64,000 nucleotides of DNA from Mycolicibacterium sp. J2 (GCF_026240945.1 NZ_JAPFPY010000006.1:124001-188000), one strand, 5' to 3'. Positions 23,648 to 33,612 are shown, counted from the stretch's first letter. Notes: generated by a model from the sequence alone, not told the origin. Program-made: numbers and translations.

Positions 23648-24393
23648 CAGCACCACGGTTCGACGCGAATCTGCTTGCCTACCTCCAGGCCTGGCGCCAA
23701 TACCTGGAACAGCTGGCCAGTTCGGCGACGATGGGCTTCGGAGTACCCCCCGCCGCCCAGTGGCCCGTCGCCGCCGTGCCACCCCTGCCGGCCCCACCAA
23801 CGGTGGCACCGGTTCCGCCCATGCCGCCGGCACCGCCCGCGCTCACGCCACCACCGGCGTATTCGCCGGCCCCGCCGATGGATTACACGCAGCAACTGCT
23901 TTCCACCCTGCAGGCGTGGCGGCACTACCTGGAACAGGCCGGCCCGGCCCAGGCCACGCCCCCGCCCGCGGCACAGGAAACGGTGCCTCCACCGGTCGAG
24001 GGGCCGCAAATCACCGCGCCGACGTACCCCACGTCACCACGGCCATCGGCCCCGGCTCACCGCGCGGGCTCCGCCTACACTTCCGAAATCCCTTCGGCGA
24101 CAACCGGTTACGCCCCACCGCCACCGCGATCGCTGTACAGCAGTGCGACAGTGCCCGATGCCGGCGGCCCCGGCGCCACGACCACGTGGTGGGACGGTGG
24201 CCGCCCACCGGCCGGCATCCCGAAACCACACTCGATCCCACAGGCGCCCCCCAACCCACAGGGCAGCCAGATCAAGGCCCCGCCAGAACTGGAGCCGCAG
24301 GCGCCGATCCACGAAGGTTCGGCCGCGCCGCAGATTCAGGCCGTTCCCCGGGATCAACCGGTTCAGCCGTCCTTCGACCGCCGTTCCCGATAG
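23644..24393 (+). CDS. Proline-rich protein with duplicated LQAWRxYLEQ peptide
   Basis: The 249-aa protein is mostly disordered: about a quarter is proline, with Ala/Pro runs throughout. Two ordered islands stand out: LQAWRQYLEQ at residues 14-23 and LQAWRHYLEQ at 89-98, each preceded by a short amphipathic stretch. Repeated helical peptides joined by Pro-rich linkers usually act as docking motifs. It is the last gene of the operon, and its ATG overlaps the oxidoreductase stop (ATGA). Tethering operon enzymes to each other or to the 271-aa protein is an idea, not a result. Its 3' end overlaps the convergent regulator by 31 bases. Confidence 0.72.
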   Translation: MTAPRFDANLLAYLQAWRQYLEQLASSATMGFGVPPAAQWPVAAVPPLPAPPTVAPVPPMPPAPPALTPPPAYSPAPPMDYTQQLLSTLQAWRHYLEQAGPAQATPPPAAQETVPPPVEGPQITAPTYPTSPRPSAPAHRAGSAYTSEIPSATTGYAPPPPRSLYSSATVPDAGGPGATTTWWDGGRPPAGIPKPHSIPQAPPNPQGSQIKAPPELEPQAPIHEGSAAPQIQAVPRDQPVQPSFDRRSR

Positions 24394-24917
24394 GCGGCCA
24401 CGTGTTGCCGGTTCCCGCAGTTGCCGGTATCGCAGAACATCCGGGACCGGTTGCGCGACAGGTCGAACAATGCGGCGTCACAATCGGGGGCCGCACAGAT
24501 CTTGAGCCGGCGCAGTTCGCCACCGCGGATGAGGTCGGCCAGCGCCATCGCCATCTCGGCACCCATCCGCTGCCATAGCGGGTCGTGGATTGACGCCAGG
24601 TGCAGATGCCATTCCGGCATCTCCGGATGCCGGGTCAGCCAGGGTGCGGCATCGGTGTCCGCCAGCAGCGCATTGACCTGCCCCACGACGCGTTCCTCGT
24701 CGCCGGTGGACGCCCAGATTCGGCCGAGCCGCTCACGCAGCTGTTGCACCGACGCCAGCTCGGCGGCGTCCCGATCCCGCCGGCCGGTCCAGCCGAAGCC
24801 GTCGAGGTAGTCGTCCAACGCGCGGGTGTCGCCGAGTTGTTCACCGTCGACGCGGTTGCTGTTGATCAGGACACACGCGGCCCGCAGCGTGAGCTCCGTG
24901 TCATGAGTGAAAATCAT
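24363..24917 (-). CDS. CGNR zinc-finger (ABATE) transcription regulator
   Basis: The 184-aa protein has an N-terminal ABATE domain (starting FTHDTELTLRAACVLINS) and a C-terminal CGNR zinc finger: ICAAPDCDAALFDLSRNRSR, then MFCDTGNCGNRQHVAAYR. Proteins of this layout are putative stress-linked regulators that bind DNA. The ATG chosen gives the family N-terminus. Divergent from the EamA exporter across a 50-74-base gap with an extended dyad, it probably controls itself and the exporter. Confidence 0.85.
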   Translation of the reverse strand: MIFTHDTELTLRAACVLINSNRVDGEQLGDTRALDDYLDGFGWTGRRDRDAAELASVQQLRERLGRIWASTGDEERVVGQVNALLADTDAAPWLTRHPEMPEWHLHLASIHDPLWQRMGAEMAMALADLIRGGELRRLKICAAPDCDAALFDLSRNRSRMFCDTGNCGNRQHVAAYRERRSKDG

Positions 24918-24977
24918 TTGACGCCTGACTCCCGTCCCCGCTAACGTCATGACCAATCGATATTTTACTCATGACAG
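24896..24977. promoter_or_regulatory. Extended dyad between ABATE regulator and exporter
   Basis: The plus strand reads ATATTTTACTCATGACAGC at about 24960-24978. The minus strand reads GATTTTCACTCATGACACG across the start of the regulator gene. These are two inward/outward copies of ATTTT(C)ACTCATGACA. A shorter copy of the core, GTCATGA, lies at 24946-24952. The arrangement suits an operator read by the adjacent regulator on both promoters. TATTTT at 24961-24966 is a possible -10 for the exporter. Confidence 0.5.
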
Positions 24978-24991
24978 CTCGGGGGTTTCCG

Positions 24992-26005
24992 ATGAGCGTG
25001 ATCGACACGCGCGCCGACACCGGCCAGTTCCGGCTCGGCATGCTGTTCGCCGTGGCCTCCGCCTTCACCTTCGGGATGTCCGGCCCGCTGGGCAAAGCCC
25101 TGATGGAGGCCGGTTGGACGCCCACCGCCGCGGTCACCGCAAGACTCGCCGGTGGCGCGCTGGCCATGGCCGTCTTCGCGAGTTTCATCAAACCGGACTG
25201 GATCCGCGACGCGATCGCTCACCACAAGACGGTCGTCGCCTACGGCCTGATCCCGATCGCCGGCGCCCAGCTGTGTTACTACAACGCCGTCGCGCACCTG
25301 TCGGTCGGCGTCGCCCTGCTGCTGGAGTACACCGCACCCGTCCTGGTCGTGGGCTGGTTGTGGGCCACCACCAAACGCCGGCCCGGCCGGCTCACCCTCG
25401 CCGGCGTCGCGCTGGCCATCACCGGCATCATGCTGGTGCTCGACGTCTTCGCCGGCGCCCGGATCAACACCGTCGGGGTGACCTGGGGTCTGGCCGCGGC
25501 GATCTGCGCCGCCTGCTACTTCATGATGTCCGATGAAGCCACCGCCGACGGTGACGGGCTGCACCCCATCACGCTGGCCGCCGGCGGGCTCATCGTGGGA
25601 GCCGTCGCGGTGGCCGCCCTCGGTGCGTCGGGAGTGCTGCCGATGGCGTTCACCACCCACGACACCGTCGTCGCCGGACATACGCTGCCGTGGTACCTGC
25701 CGGTCGTCGCGATGGCCCTCATCCCGACCGCCATCGCCTACACGCTGGGCATCTTCGGCGTTGCCCGGCTCCGGCCCCGGTTCGCATCGCTCGTCGGGCT
25801 GGCCGAGGTGCTGTTCGCGATCCTCATCGCGTGGGCGTTCCTCGGCGAAGCCGTCACCGCGATGCAGGCGTTCGGTGGCGCGGTGGTCCTGCTGGGCCTC
25901 GGCCTGGCCCGACTCGGGGACCGCGCCGAGAGCGCATTGGAAACCGGCTGGCCCGATGTTCCTCCGGGCCGGCCGCATGCCGAGCAAGCGATTGGCAGCA
26001 ACTAG
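24992..26005 (+). CDS. EamA/DMT-family exporter
   Basis: The 337-aa membrane protein has ten hydrophobic helices in two EamA repeats (FAVASAFTFGMSGPLGKALM opening the first, WGLAAAICAACYFMMSD the second), typical of drug/metabolite exporters of the RhaT/YdcZ type. I prefer the ATG preceded by GGGGG; an ATG seven codons earlier (24971) is possible and could be leaderless. The substrate is unknown. The divergent ABATE regulator and the shared dyad suggest induced efflux. Confidence 0.85.
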   Translation: MSVIDTRADTGQFRLGMLFAVASAFTFGMSGPLGKALMEAGWTPTAAVTARLAGGALAMAVFASFIKPDWIRDAIAHHKTVVAYGLIPIAGAQLCYYNAVAHLSVGVALLLEYTAPVLVVGWLWATTKRRPGRLTLAGVALAITGIMLVLDVFAGARINTVGVTWGLAAAICAACYFMMSDEATADGDGLHPITLAAGGLIVGAVAVAALGASGVLPMAFTTHDTVVAGHTLPWYLPVVAMALIPTAIAYTLGIFGVARLRPRFASLVGLAEVLFAILIAWAFLGEAVTAMQAFGGAVVLLGLGLARLGDRAESALETGWPDVPPGRPHAEQAIGSN

Positions 26006-26020
26006 CCCGCAAGTGTCAAG

Positions 26021-26698
26021 ATGCTGTCCGTGACGTTGCCCAAGTTGTCGGCGCGGATGGCCGCCGTCGGTTCTGCCCTGGTCGCCGCCTTCGCCTTCCT
26101 GGCCGGTCCAGCACCGGTGGCGAGCGCCGAGCCCTGTTCGGATGTCGAGCTGATCTTCGGTCGCGGCACCAGCGAGGACCCCGGCATCGGTCGCGTCGGC
26201 CAGGCTCTCGCCGACGCGCTCATCCCGCAGCTGGGCGGCCGCACGCTGAGCACCTACGGGATCAACTACCCGGCCACCTACGACTTCCTGACCGCCGCCG
26301 ACGGCGCCTACGACGCCCAGGCGCGTATCGCGACCCTGGCCGCGCAGTGCCCGTCCACCAAGATCGTGCTCGGCGGTTACTCGCAGGGCGCCGCAATCGT
26401 CGACATGCTCATCGGGATCCCGCCCGTCGGCGACCGGATCGGCGAGTTCGGCTCGGCCCCGCCGCTACCGGGCAACCTGGCCGGAAAGGTCGCGGCCGTC
26501 GCGGTATTCGGCAATCCGGGTGCCAAGTTCAGCCACCCGGCCAACACCGCGCCGGCGCCGTACGGCGCCCGGGCCATCGACCTGTGCGCCGATGGCGACC
26601 CGATCTGCTCGCGCGGTCGGAACCCGTTCGCGCACACCCACTACGAGTCCTCGGAATTCATCCCGCAGGCCGCCAGCTTCGTCGCAGCACTTGTTTAG
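26021..26698 (+). CDS. Secreted cutinase-family esterase 1
   Basis: The 225-aa protein has a Sec signal peptide cut after about residue 37 (PVASAEP) and a cutinase/carboxylesterase fold. The nucleophile elbow is GGYSQGA (Ser121), the acid is Asp in CADGDPICS, and the His is in PFAHTHYE, with paired cysteines (EPCS/AAQC, DLC/DPIC). Mycobacterial cutinase-like proteins hydrolyse lipids or esters outside the cell. GTG at 26030 is an alternative start. First of four tandem paralogues; cut3 and cut4 occupy this place in M. tuberculosis. Confidence 0.92.
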   Translation: MLSVTLPKLSARMAAVGSALVAAFAFLAGPAPVASAEPCSDVELIFGRGTSEDPGIGRVGQALADALIPQLGGRTLSTYGINYPATYDFLTAADGAYDAQARIATLAAQCPSTKIVLGGYSQGAAIVDMLIGIPPVGDRIGEFGSAPPLPGNLAGKVAAVAVFGNPGAKFSHPANTAPAPYGARAIDLCADGDPICSRGRNPFAHTHYESSEFIPQAASFVAALV

Positions 26699-26711
26699 CT
26701 AGGCTTCGCGT

Positions 26712-26725
26712 TAGAATGCGGCGTG
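26712..26725 (+). promoter_or_regulatory. Likely leaderless promoter of cutinase 2
   Basis: TAGAAT at 26712-26717 fits the mycobacterial -10 consensus and ends five bases before the GTG start at 26723, so transcription would begin at or next to the start codon. No Shine-Dalgarno sequence precedes the GTG. Similar -10-to-GTG spacing occurs at cutinases 3 (TAGTAT at 27806-27811) and 4 (TACACT at 28585-28590). Confidence 0.5.
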
Positions 26726-27385
26726 ACGTTTGATCTTGTTCGCCGTGTCGCCCTGGCCGCATCCGCCGCCGTCTTGACCGCAGCCGCGGTGATCGCCGGC
26801 CCGGCATCGCTGGGCAGCCTGGCCACCGCCCACGCCGACGGCTGCCCCGATATCGAGGTGGTCTTCGCCCGCGGGACCAACGAGGACCCCGGCCTCGGCC
26901 GGATCGGCAATGCGTTCGTCAGCTCCCTGCGCGGCAAGGTCGGCGGTCGCTCGGTGGGTGCCTATGCGGTGAATTACCCGGCCAGCTATGACTTCCTGGC
27001 CGCCGCCAACGGCGCCAACGACGCCAGCGGGCACATCCAGTGGATGATGGACAACTGCCCCGCCACCCGACTGGTGCTGGGTGGGTACTCGCAGGGTGCC
27101 GCGGTGATCGACGTGATCAGCGCCGTGCCGTTCCCGGCGATCGGATTCAACGCTCCCCTGCCGCCCAACGCCCCCGACCACGTGGCGGCCATCGCGTTGT
27201 TCGGCAACCCGTCGGCCAAGATCGGTCTGCCGATCACGTCCAGCCCCGTCTGGGGATCGAGATCCATCGACCTCTGCAATCCCGGCGACCCGATCTGTGG
27301 CGACGGCGACGACGTGGAGGCGCACCGCGCCTACACGGGCGGTCCCACCAACCAGGCCGCGAGCTTCGTCGCCGGCCTTCTGTAG
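26723..27385 (+). CDS. Secreted cutinase-family esterase 2
   Basis: The 220-aa paralogue of the preceding cutinase has a signal peptide ending near ATAHADG, the active Ser in LGGYSQGAA, the Asp in CNPGDPICGDG and the His in VEAHRAYTGG. Cysteines pair as in other cutinases. The GTG start sits right after a -10 motif, suggesting leaderless translation. It lies 24 bases after cutinase 1 but likely has its own promoter. Confidence 0.92.
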   Translation: MTFDLVRRVALAASAAVLTAAAVIAGPASLGSLATAHADGCPDIEVVFARGTNEDPGLGRIGNAFVSSLRGKVGGRSVGAYAVNYPASYDFLAAANGANDASGHIQWMMDNCPATRLVLGGYSQGAAVIDVISAVPFPAIGFNAPLPPNAPDHVAAIALFGNPSAKIGLPITSSPVWGSRSIDLCNPGDPICGDGDDVEAHRAYTGGPTNQAASFVAGLL

Positions 27386-27506
27386 GAATTTTAGGAAAGC
27401 CACAGACTTTCTTTCACCCGGACGGGAATGCGCCGCACGGGTCGCCGGTTGATCTTGTTACGAGTTACCGCTAGTGCAAACAAGATTGATCGGGGATTCA
27501 GGGAAC

Positions 27507-27767
27507 ATGAACGCGCACAAGAACTCTCTGGCCGGCGCCCGGGTCCGGGTCGCCGCCGCCGCGGCTGGCCTGGCCTGTATCGGCGCTCTGGCCACCGGGG
27601 CCGTGCTTCAGCAGTCGCAGCTGTCCGTGGCGGACGGCGGGGAGATGCAGCTCGGCACCACGCAGACCAGCAGCACGCCGCTCAAGGCGCCGGCCGTCCC
27701 GAAGGCTGAGCCGGCCATCAAGGGTCCGGCTCCGCTGCCTGTCGAGGAGCAGGGCCTGCCGGGCTGA
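27507..27767 (+). CDS. Small exported Pro/Ala-rich protein (86 aa)
   Basis: The ATG after CAGGGAAC gives an 86-aa product with a signal-anchor-like N-terminus (VRVAAAAAGLACIGALATGAV) and a short Pro/Lys-rich tail (KAPAVPKAEPAIKGPAPLP). There is no domain. Similar tiny exported proteins are common in mycobacteria. It sits between cutinases 2 and 3 with its own upstream gap of ~120 bases, which contains a GAAAG/CTTTC dyad. Confidence 0.6.
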   Translation: MNAHKNSLAGARVRVAAAAAGLACIGALATGAVLQQSQLSVADGGEMQLGTTQTSSTPLKAPAVPKAEPAIKGPAPLPVEEQGLPG

Positions 27768-27818
27768 GCATGAGCGGTCCGGACCGGCCACTCCAGCGGG
27801 ACGACTAGTATTTGCTGG

Positions 27819-28520
27819 GTGGTCACCATATCGATCTCCGTACGGCGCTACGCCGCCTCCGTTCTGGTGGCGGCGAGTGCCGTCGGTTGTCTTACGGCAT
27901 GGTCGACGGCAGGTCCGTCGAGCGCACTGCCCGTCGCGAGCGCCGATCCGTGCCCGCCCGTGGAAGTGGTCTTCGCACGGGGCCGTCACGAGCAGCCCGG
28001 CGTCGGTCGGCTCGGCCAGGCATTCGTGGACGCGCTGCGCGCCCGGCTGCCGGGCACGGAGGTCGCCGCGTACGGCGTGAACTACCCCGCCGACACCCAG
28101 ATCGCCGAGGGCGCCAACGACATCAGCAACCATGTCCAGTACATGGCGAACGCCTGCCCGGACACCCGGCTGGTGGTGGGTGGCTATTCGCTGGGCGCCG
28201 CGTCAGCCGCGGTCGCACTATCGGCCACCGGTGGCGGGTTCGGCTTCAAGAATCCGCTCCCGCCCGGGGTGGATCCCCATATCGCCGCCGTGGTGCTGGT
28301 GGGCAACGTGACGCGACGGATGGGCGACTCGTCGATCGCCCCCCAGTATCGCGACAGGACCTTCGAGGCCTGTAACCCCGCCGATCCGATCTGCGGGGAC
28401 GGTTTCCCGCAGAGCCTCGCCGACCTGCAACGGGACTGGAGCAGCCACCTCCAGGACGCGTACATCGGTTCGGGAATGGTGAACCAGGCCGCCGACTTCG
28501 CCGCGGGCCGGCTGCAATAG
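27819..28520 (+). CDS. Secreted cutinase-family esterase 3
   Basis: The 233-aa protein has a signal peptide (cleavage near VASADPC) and a cutinase core: Ser in [10 protein letters not shown], Asp in CNPADPICGDG, His in WSSHLQDAYI. The SLG elbow and the longer C-terminus group it with cutinase 4 rather than 1 and 2. A GTG start seven bases after TAGTAT suggests a leaderless message. It probably acts on cell-wall or host lipids, but the substrate cannot be read from sequence. Confidence 0.9.
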   Translation: MVTISISVRRYAASVLVAASAVGCLTAWSTAGPSSALPVASADPCPPVEVVFARGRHEQPGVGRLGQAFVDALRARLPGTEVAAYGVNYPADTQIAEGANDISNHVQYMANACPDTRLVVGGYSLGAASAAVALSATGGGFGFKNPLPPGVDPHIAAVVLVGNVTRRMGDSSIAPQYRDRTFEACNPADPICGDGFPQSLADLQRDWSSHLQDAYIGSGMVNQAADFAAGRLQ

Positions 28521-28597
28521 CGCTGACCGGCAGCACGTTTCGGCAACAAAAAGGCAGATAAACGCCTGCGTCAATTGCTGCCGCTACACTCGAACCG

Positions 28598-29275
28598 GTG
28601 ATCTTGATGTCGAGGGGTCGATTTCGCTGGTGTGCCGCGCTGCTGGCCGTGGTCGGTGGTGTCCTGATCGCGGCGGCACCCGTCGGCAACCTCCCGTCCG
28701 CATCGGCTGCGGCCTGCCCCGACGCCGAACTGATCTTCGCCCGCGGCCGGATGGAGCCCCCGGGGGCCGGGCAGATCGGCAACACCCTGGTCACGGCGCT
28801 GCGCCAGAAGACCAAGAAGACCATCTCCCTGTACTCGGTGAACTATCCGGCCGACACCCAGATCGACCTCGGCGCCAACGATATGAGCCGACGCATCCAG
28901 GCCACCATGGCCAACTGCCCCAGCACGCGAATAGTCCTCGGCGGCTACTCGCTGGGTGCGGCCGCCACCGATGTGGTGCTGGCGGTGCCGTTCCCGGTGC
29001 TCGGGTTCAAGATGCCGCTACCGGCGACAGCCGACTCGCATATCGCCGCAATCGCGTTGTTCGGCAACGGCATTCAATGGGTGGCACCGATCACCCAGTT
29101 CAACCCCACCTTCCAGAGCCGCACCATCGAGCTGTGCCACGGTGACGATCCGATCTGCAATCCCACCGACATGGAGAACTGGCAGACGTATTGGCCCGAC
29201 CATCTGGCCCCGGCCTATATCAAGGCCGGCATGGTGACCCAGGCGGCTGACTTCGTGGCCGGCAAGCTCAAGTAG
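28598..29275 (+). CDS. Secreted cutinase-family esterase 4
   Basis: The 225-aa protein has a signal peptide ending near ASAAACP, Ser in [10 protein letters not shown], Asp in CHGDDPICN and His in WPDHLAPAY. The GTG start lies seven bases after TACACT; an ATG three codons later is the alternative. The residues after the active Ser match cutinase 3 best, so the four genes look like two duplications. The stop overlaps the truA stop region tail to tail by 8 bases. Confidence 0.9.
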   Translation: MILMSRGRFRWCAALLAVVGGVLIAAAPVGNLPSASAAACPDAELIFARGRMEPPGAGQIGNTLVTALRQKTKKTISLYSVNYPADTQIDLGANDMSRRIQATMANCPSTRIVLGGYSLGAAATDVVLAVPFPVLGFKMPLPATADSHIAAIALFGNGIQWVAPITQFNPTFQSRTIELCHGDDPICNPTDMENWQTYWPDHLAPAYIKAGMVTQAADFVAGKLK

Positions 29276-30161
29276 GTCTGGTTCGCAAATCCCTGGTGAT
29301 CAGGATGCGGGCCCCCAACTGGTCATCGGGCGGGTAGTCGACGCCCACGAGCGACAGGCCGCGCGCCGGGGCGGCGGCGAAGGCGCTGGAGCGCACGGTG
29401 GCATCCAGCAGCCCCGCGCACCACGTCGCGTCGCGGCGACCCTCCCCGACCGCGAGCACCGCACCCACCAACGACCGCACCATCGACCAGCAGAAGGCAT
29501 CCGCGGTGACGTACGCCGTCACCAGATCCCCGGCCACCGCCCAGTCGAAGCGCTGCAGGTCCCGGATGGTGGTGGCGCCCTCTCGGTGCCGACAGAATGC
29601 GGCGAAATCGTGCAGGCCGACCAGACCGGCCGACGCCGACGCCATGGCGGCGATATCCAGCCGGCGCGGCCACGGGGTCACGAACCGGGCCTGTTGCGGT
29701 GTCGCGCCGAAAGCCGCGGTGGACAGCCGGTACTCGTAATGCCGGCGCAGCGCCGAGAACCGGGCGTCGAAACCGGCGGGGGCACGGACGATATCGAGCA
29801 CCCGGACGTCCTCGGGCAGGAATCGGCCCAGCCGGCGCACCAGGGGACCGAATTCCGGGTCCTGTGGCCGTGGAGTGCGTGGGTAGGCGTTGCCCAGCGC
29901 GGCCGCCGGGACGTCCACATGCGCCACCTGACCGGCGGCATGCACCCCGGTGTCGGTTCGCCCGGCGGCCCGCAGCACCACCGAGGCGCGGAACACCGTC
30001 GTCAACGCCTCCTCGAGCACGCCTGCGACGGTGCGCTGCCCGGCCTGGGTGGCCCAACCGGCGAATTCGGTTCCGTCGTAAGCGATATCGAGCCGCAAAC
30101 GAACAAACCCGCCATCGGAGTCGATGGCGGGTTCGTTCGTTGCGTCGCTACTTGGCGTCAT
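29268..30161 (-). CDS. truA: tRNA pseudouridine synthase A
   Basis: TruA converts uridines 38-40 of tRNA anticodon arms to pseudouridine. The 297-aa product has the family start [19 protein letters not shown], the catalytic Asp70 in [15 protein letters not shown], and the C-terminal [14 protein letters not shown] segment. The start overlaps the rplQ stop by 14 bases, so it is the last gene of the rpoA-rplQ operon, as in M. tuberculosis. About 18 N-terminal residues precede the fold. Confidence 0.95.
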   Translation of the reverse strand: MTPSSDATNEPAIDSDGGFVRLRLDIAYDGTEFAGWATQAGQRTVAGVLEEALTTVFRASVVLRAAGRTDTGVHAAGQVAHVDVPAAALGNAYPRTPRPQDPEFGPLVRRLGRFLPEDVRVLDIVRAPAGFDARFSALRRHYEYRLSTAAFGATPQQARFVTPWPRRLDIAAMASASAGLVGLHDFAAFCRHREGATTIRDLQRFDWAVAGDLVTAYVTADAFCWSMVRSLVGAVLAVGEGRRDATWCAGLLDATVRSSAFAAAPARGLSLVGVDYPPDDQLGARILITRDLRTRPT

Positions 30162-30705
30162 CCTCGGAGTCGGCCTGAGCGTCGGCCTGAGCTTCCTCCG
30201 CCGGCGCCTCGGTGGCCTCCTCGGTCACGGTGTCCTCGGTGGCCGGGGTGGTCTCCTCGGTCACGGCCTCCTCGGCCGGGGCCTCGGCAGCCGCCGCCTT
30301 CTGCGCGGCGTCGGCCCGACGAGCGCGGTTGGCCTCGGACGTCACCGTCTTCTCCCGCACCAGCTCGATGACCGCCATCGGGGCGTTGTCGCCCTTGCGG
30401 TTTTCGACCTTGATGATGCGGGTGTAGCCGCCGTTGCGGTCCGCGTAGAAGGGGCCGATCTCGGCGAACAGGGTGTGCACCACATCCTTGTCGCGGATCT
30501 TCTTGAGCACCTCACGCCGGTTGTGCAGCGTGCCCTTCTTGGCGTGGGTGATCAGCTTCTCGGCGTACGGACGCAAGGCCCGGGCCTTGGGCTCGGTCGT
30601 CTTGATGCGGCCGTGCTCGAAGAGCGAGGTCGCCAGGTTGGCCAGGATGGCCTTCTGGTGCGAGGACGACCCGCCGAGGCGAGCACCCTTGGTGGGTTTG
30701 GGCAT
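30148..30705 (-). CDS. rplQ: 50S ribosomal protein L17
   Basis: The first ~120 residues are standard L17 ([40 protein letters not shown]). A 60-residue Ala/Glu/Thr-rich acidic tail follows, usual for mycobacterial L17 and absent from E. coli. It follows rpoA by 88 bases and overlaps truA. It is part of the large ribosomal subunit at the base near the exit tunnel. Confidence 0.97.
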   Translation of the reverse strand: MPKPTKGARLGGSSSHQKAILANLATSLFEHGRIKTTEPKARALRPYAEKLITHAKKGTLHNRREVLKKIRDKDVVHTLFAEIGPFYADRNGGYTRIIKVENRKGDNAPMAVIELVREKTVTSEANRARRADAAQKAAAAEAPAEEAVTEETTPATEDTVTEEATEAPAEEAQADAQADSEDDAK

Positions 30706-30793
30706 TGCGACTATCTCCTAAATGGGGCCGACCCCCGTATCAGGTAGGGCCGGGACGGATCCGGGCGGGCGAGGCCCCGGGGAATGCGCCCTG

Positions 30794-31921
<1,128 letters not shown>

Positions 31922-32527
31922 TTACTTCGAGTAGAACTCGACGATGAGCTGCTCGGTCAGCGGCACCTGGATCTGCGCCCGCTCGGGCAGCTGGTGCACC
32001 AGGATGCGCTGACGCTCGCCGACCACCTGCAGCCAACCCGGGATGGGGCGCTCACCGGCGGTGGCGCGTGCCAGCTCGAACGGCAGGGAGTTCAGCGACT
32101 TGTCGCGGATGTCGATGATGTCGTACTGCGACACCCGGTAGCTGGGGATGTTCACCTTCACGCCGTTGACGGTGAAGTGCCCATGGCTGACCAGCTGGCG
32201 AGCCATCCGGCGGGTCCGGGCCAGGCCGGCCCGGTAGATGACGTTGTCCAGCCGGCTTTCCAGGATCTGCAGCAAGTTCTCACCGGTCTTGCCAGCCTGA
32301 CGGTTGGCTTCCTCGTAGTACTTGCGGAACTGCTTCTCCATCACGCCATAGGTGAAGCGGGCCTTCTGCTTCTCCTGCAGCTGAGTGCGGTACTCGCTCT
32401 CCTTGATCCGCGCGCGGCCGTGCTGACCGGGCGGGTAGGGGCGCTTCTCGAACGACTGATCGCCACCGACGAGGTCGACGCCGAGGCGACGCGACTTGCG
32501 GGTCGCGGGTCCGGTATAACGAGCCAT
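31922..32527 (-). CDS. rpsD: 30S ribosomal protein S4
   Basis: The 201-aa S4 has the N-terminal MARYTGPATRKSRRLGVDL and the S4 RNA-binding domain with RLDNVIYRAGLARTRRMARQ and SHGHFTVNG. It lacks the zinc-cysteine cluster of some S4 proteins (C- form), as in mycobacteria. It lies 15 bases after rpsK and 75 bases before rpoA. It nucleates 30S assembly on 16S rRNA. Confidence 0.98.
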   Translation of the reverse strand: MARYTGPATRKSRRLGVDLVGGDQSFEKRPYPPGQHGRARIKESEYRTQLQEKQKARFTYGVMEKQFRKYYEEANRQAGKTGENLLQILESRLDNVIYRAGLARTRRMARQLVSHGHFTVNGVKVNIPSYRVSQYDIIDIRDKSLNSLPFELARATAGERPIPGWLQVVGERQRILVHQLPERAQIQVPLTEQLIVEFYSK

Positions 32528-32542
32528 TTTCTTTTATCCTCC

Positions 32543-32956
32543 CTAGACCCGGCGCCGCTTGGGCGGACGGCAGCCGTTGTGCGGCTGCGGAGTGACATCG
32601 GAGATCGCGCCCACCTCGAGGCCGGCGGCCTGCAGCGAACGGATCGCGGTTTCACGGCCCGAACCCGGGCCCTTCACGAACACGTCGACCTTCTTCACGC
32701 CGTGCTCCTGCGCCTTGCGGGCGGCGTTCTCGGCGGCCAACTGCGCGGCGAACGGGGTCGACTTACGCGAACCCTTGAATCCGACATGCCCCGACGACGC
32801 CCAGGCGATGACGTTGCCCTGCGGATCGGTGATCGAGACGATCGTGTTGTTGAACGTGCTCTTGATGTGCGCGGCGCCGAGCGGGATGTTCTTCTTTTCC
32901 CTGCGGCGGGTCTTGGCGGCACCCTTCTTCGGAGCGCCCTTCTTAGCTTGTGCCAT
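32543..32956 (-). CDS. rpsK: 30S ribosomal protein S11
   Basis: The 137-aa S11 has a Lys-rich N-terminus ([20 protein letters not shown]), then the conserved [19 protein letters not shown] and [19 protein letters not shown]. The C-terminus ends in [13 protein letters not shown]. It sits on the 30S platform. Order rpsM-rpsK-rpsD and short gaps indicate one operon. Confidence 0.98.
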   Translation of the reverse strand: MAQAKKGAPKKGAAKTRRREKKNIPLGAAHIKSTFNNTIVSITDPQGNVIAWASSGHVGFKGSRKSTPFAAQLAAENAARKAQEHGVKKVDVFVKGPGSGRETAIRSLQAAGLEVGAISDVTPQPHNGCRPPKRRRV

Positions 32957-32962
32957 CTCGGG

Positions 32963-33337
32963 TTACCTGGCCTTCTTCTTGCCGGCGATGGTGCGCTTGG
33001 GTCCCTTGCGGGTACGCGCATTGGTCTTGGTCCGCTGGCCACGCACCGGCAGGCCGCGGCGGTGCCGCAGGCCCTGATAGCAGCCGATCTCGATCTTGCG
33101 GCGGATGTCTGCCTGAACCTCGCGGCGCAGGTCACCCTCCACCTTCAAGTTGGCTTCGATGTATTCGCGCAGCGTGCTCACCTGGTCGTCGGTGAGGTCC
33201 TTGCTGCGCTGGCTCCGGTCGATACCGGTGGCGTCCAGGATTTCCTGGGAACGGGTACGGCCGATGCCGTAGATGTAGGTCAGCGCGATCTCCATGCGCT
33301 TGTCGCGCGGCAGATCGACGCCCATGAGGCGTGCCAT
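32963..33337 (-). CDS. rpsM: 30S ribosomal protein S13
   Basis: The 124-aa S13 has [20 protein letters not shown], the helix-two-turn-helix region ([14 protein letters not shown]) and the basic C-terminal tail ([18 protein letters not shown]) that contacts the P-site tRNA and bridges subunits. It lies six bases ahead of rpsK. A 161-base gap separates it from rpmJ. Confidence 0.98.
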   Translation of the reverse strand: MARLMGVDLPRDKRMEIALTYIYGIGRTRSQEILDATGIDRSQRSKDLTDDQVSTLREYIEANLKVEGDLRREVQADIRRKIEIGCYQGLRHRRGLPVRGQRTKTNARTRKGPKRTIAGKKKAR

Positions 33338-33498
33338 CAGGCAGTGTTTCCTTCTTCTATGCGGAGGTCTGGTCCCAGCCCGTTCCCTCGTCTTGATGGG
33401 GTCCGGCCTCCGTGCCGGACGTGTATGCGGGCCCTATGCCCGCAGTGGAACTGGGATGTCTGCATTCAGTTGTGGGTGGAGCTACTGCTCGAACAGGG

Positions 33499-33612
33499 CT
33501 AGCCCTGCCGCTGCTTGTGCCGCGGGTCAGAGCAGATCACCATGACCCGCCCGTGCCGGCGGATCACCCTGCACTTGTCGCAGATCGGCTTGACGCTCGG
33601 GTTCACCTTCAC
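33499..33612 (-). CDS. rpmJ: 50S ribosomal protein L36
   Basis: The 37-aa protein starts at GTG ([19 protein letters not shown]) and has the L36 zinc ribbon CDKC ... VICSDPRH (C-x2-C, then C and H), the zinc-binding form. It lies between infA and rpsM, its standard place. The short length hides it from many ORF callers. Confidence 0.96.

Noticed and set aside
17277..24393. Classical carotenoid cluster or family 2 encapsulin locus
   Set aside because: No phytoene synthase or lycopene cyclase is present, and no encapsulin sequence signature is visible in the 271-aa protein; only loose functional parallels remain.
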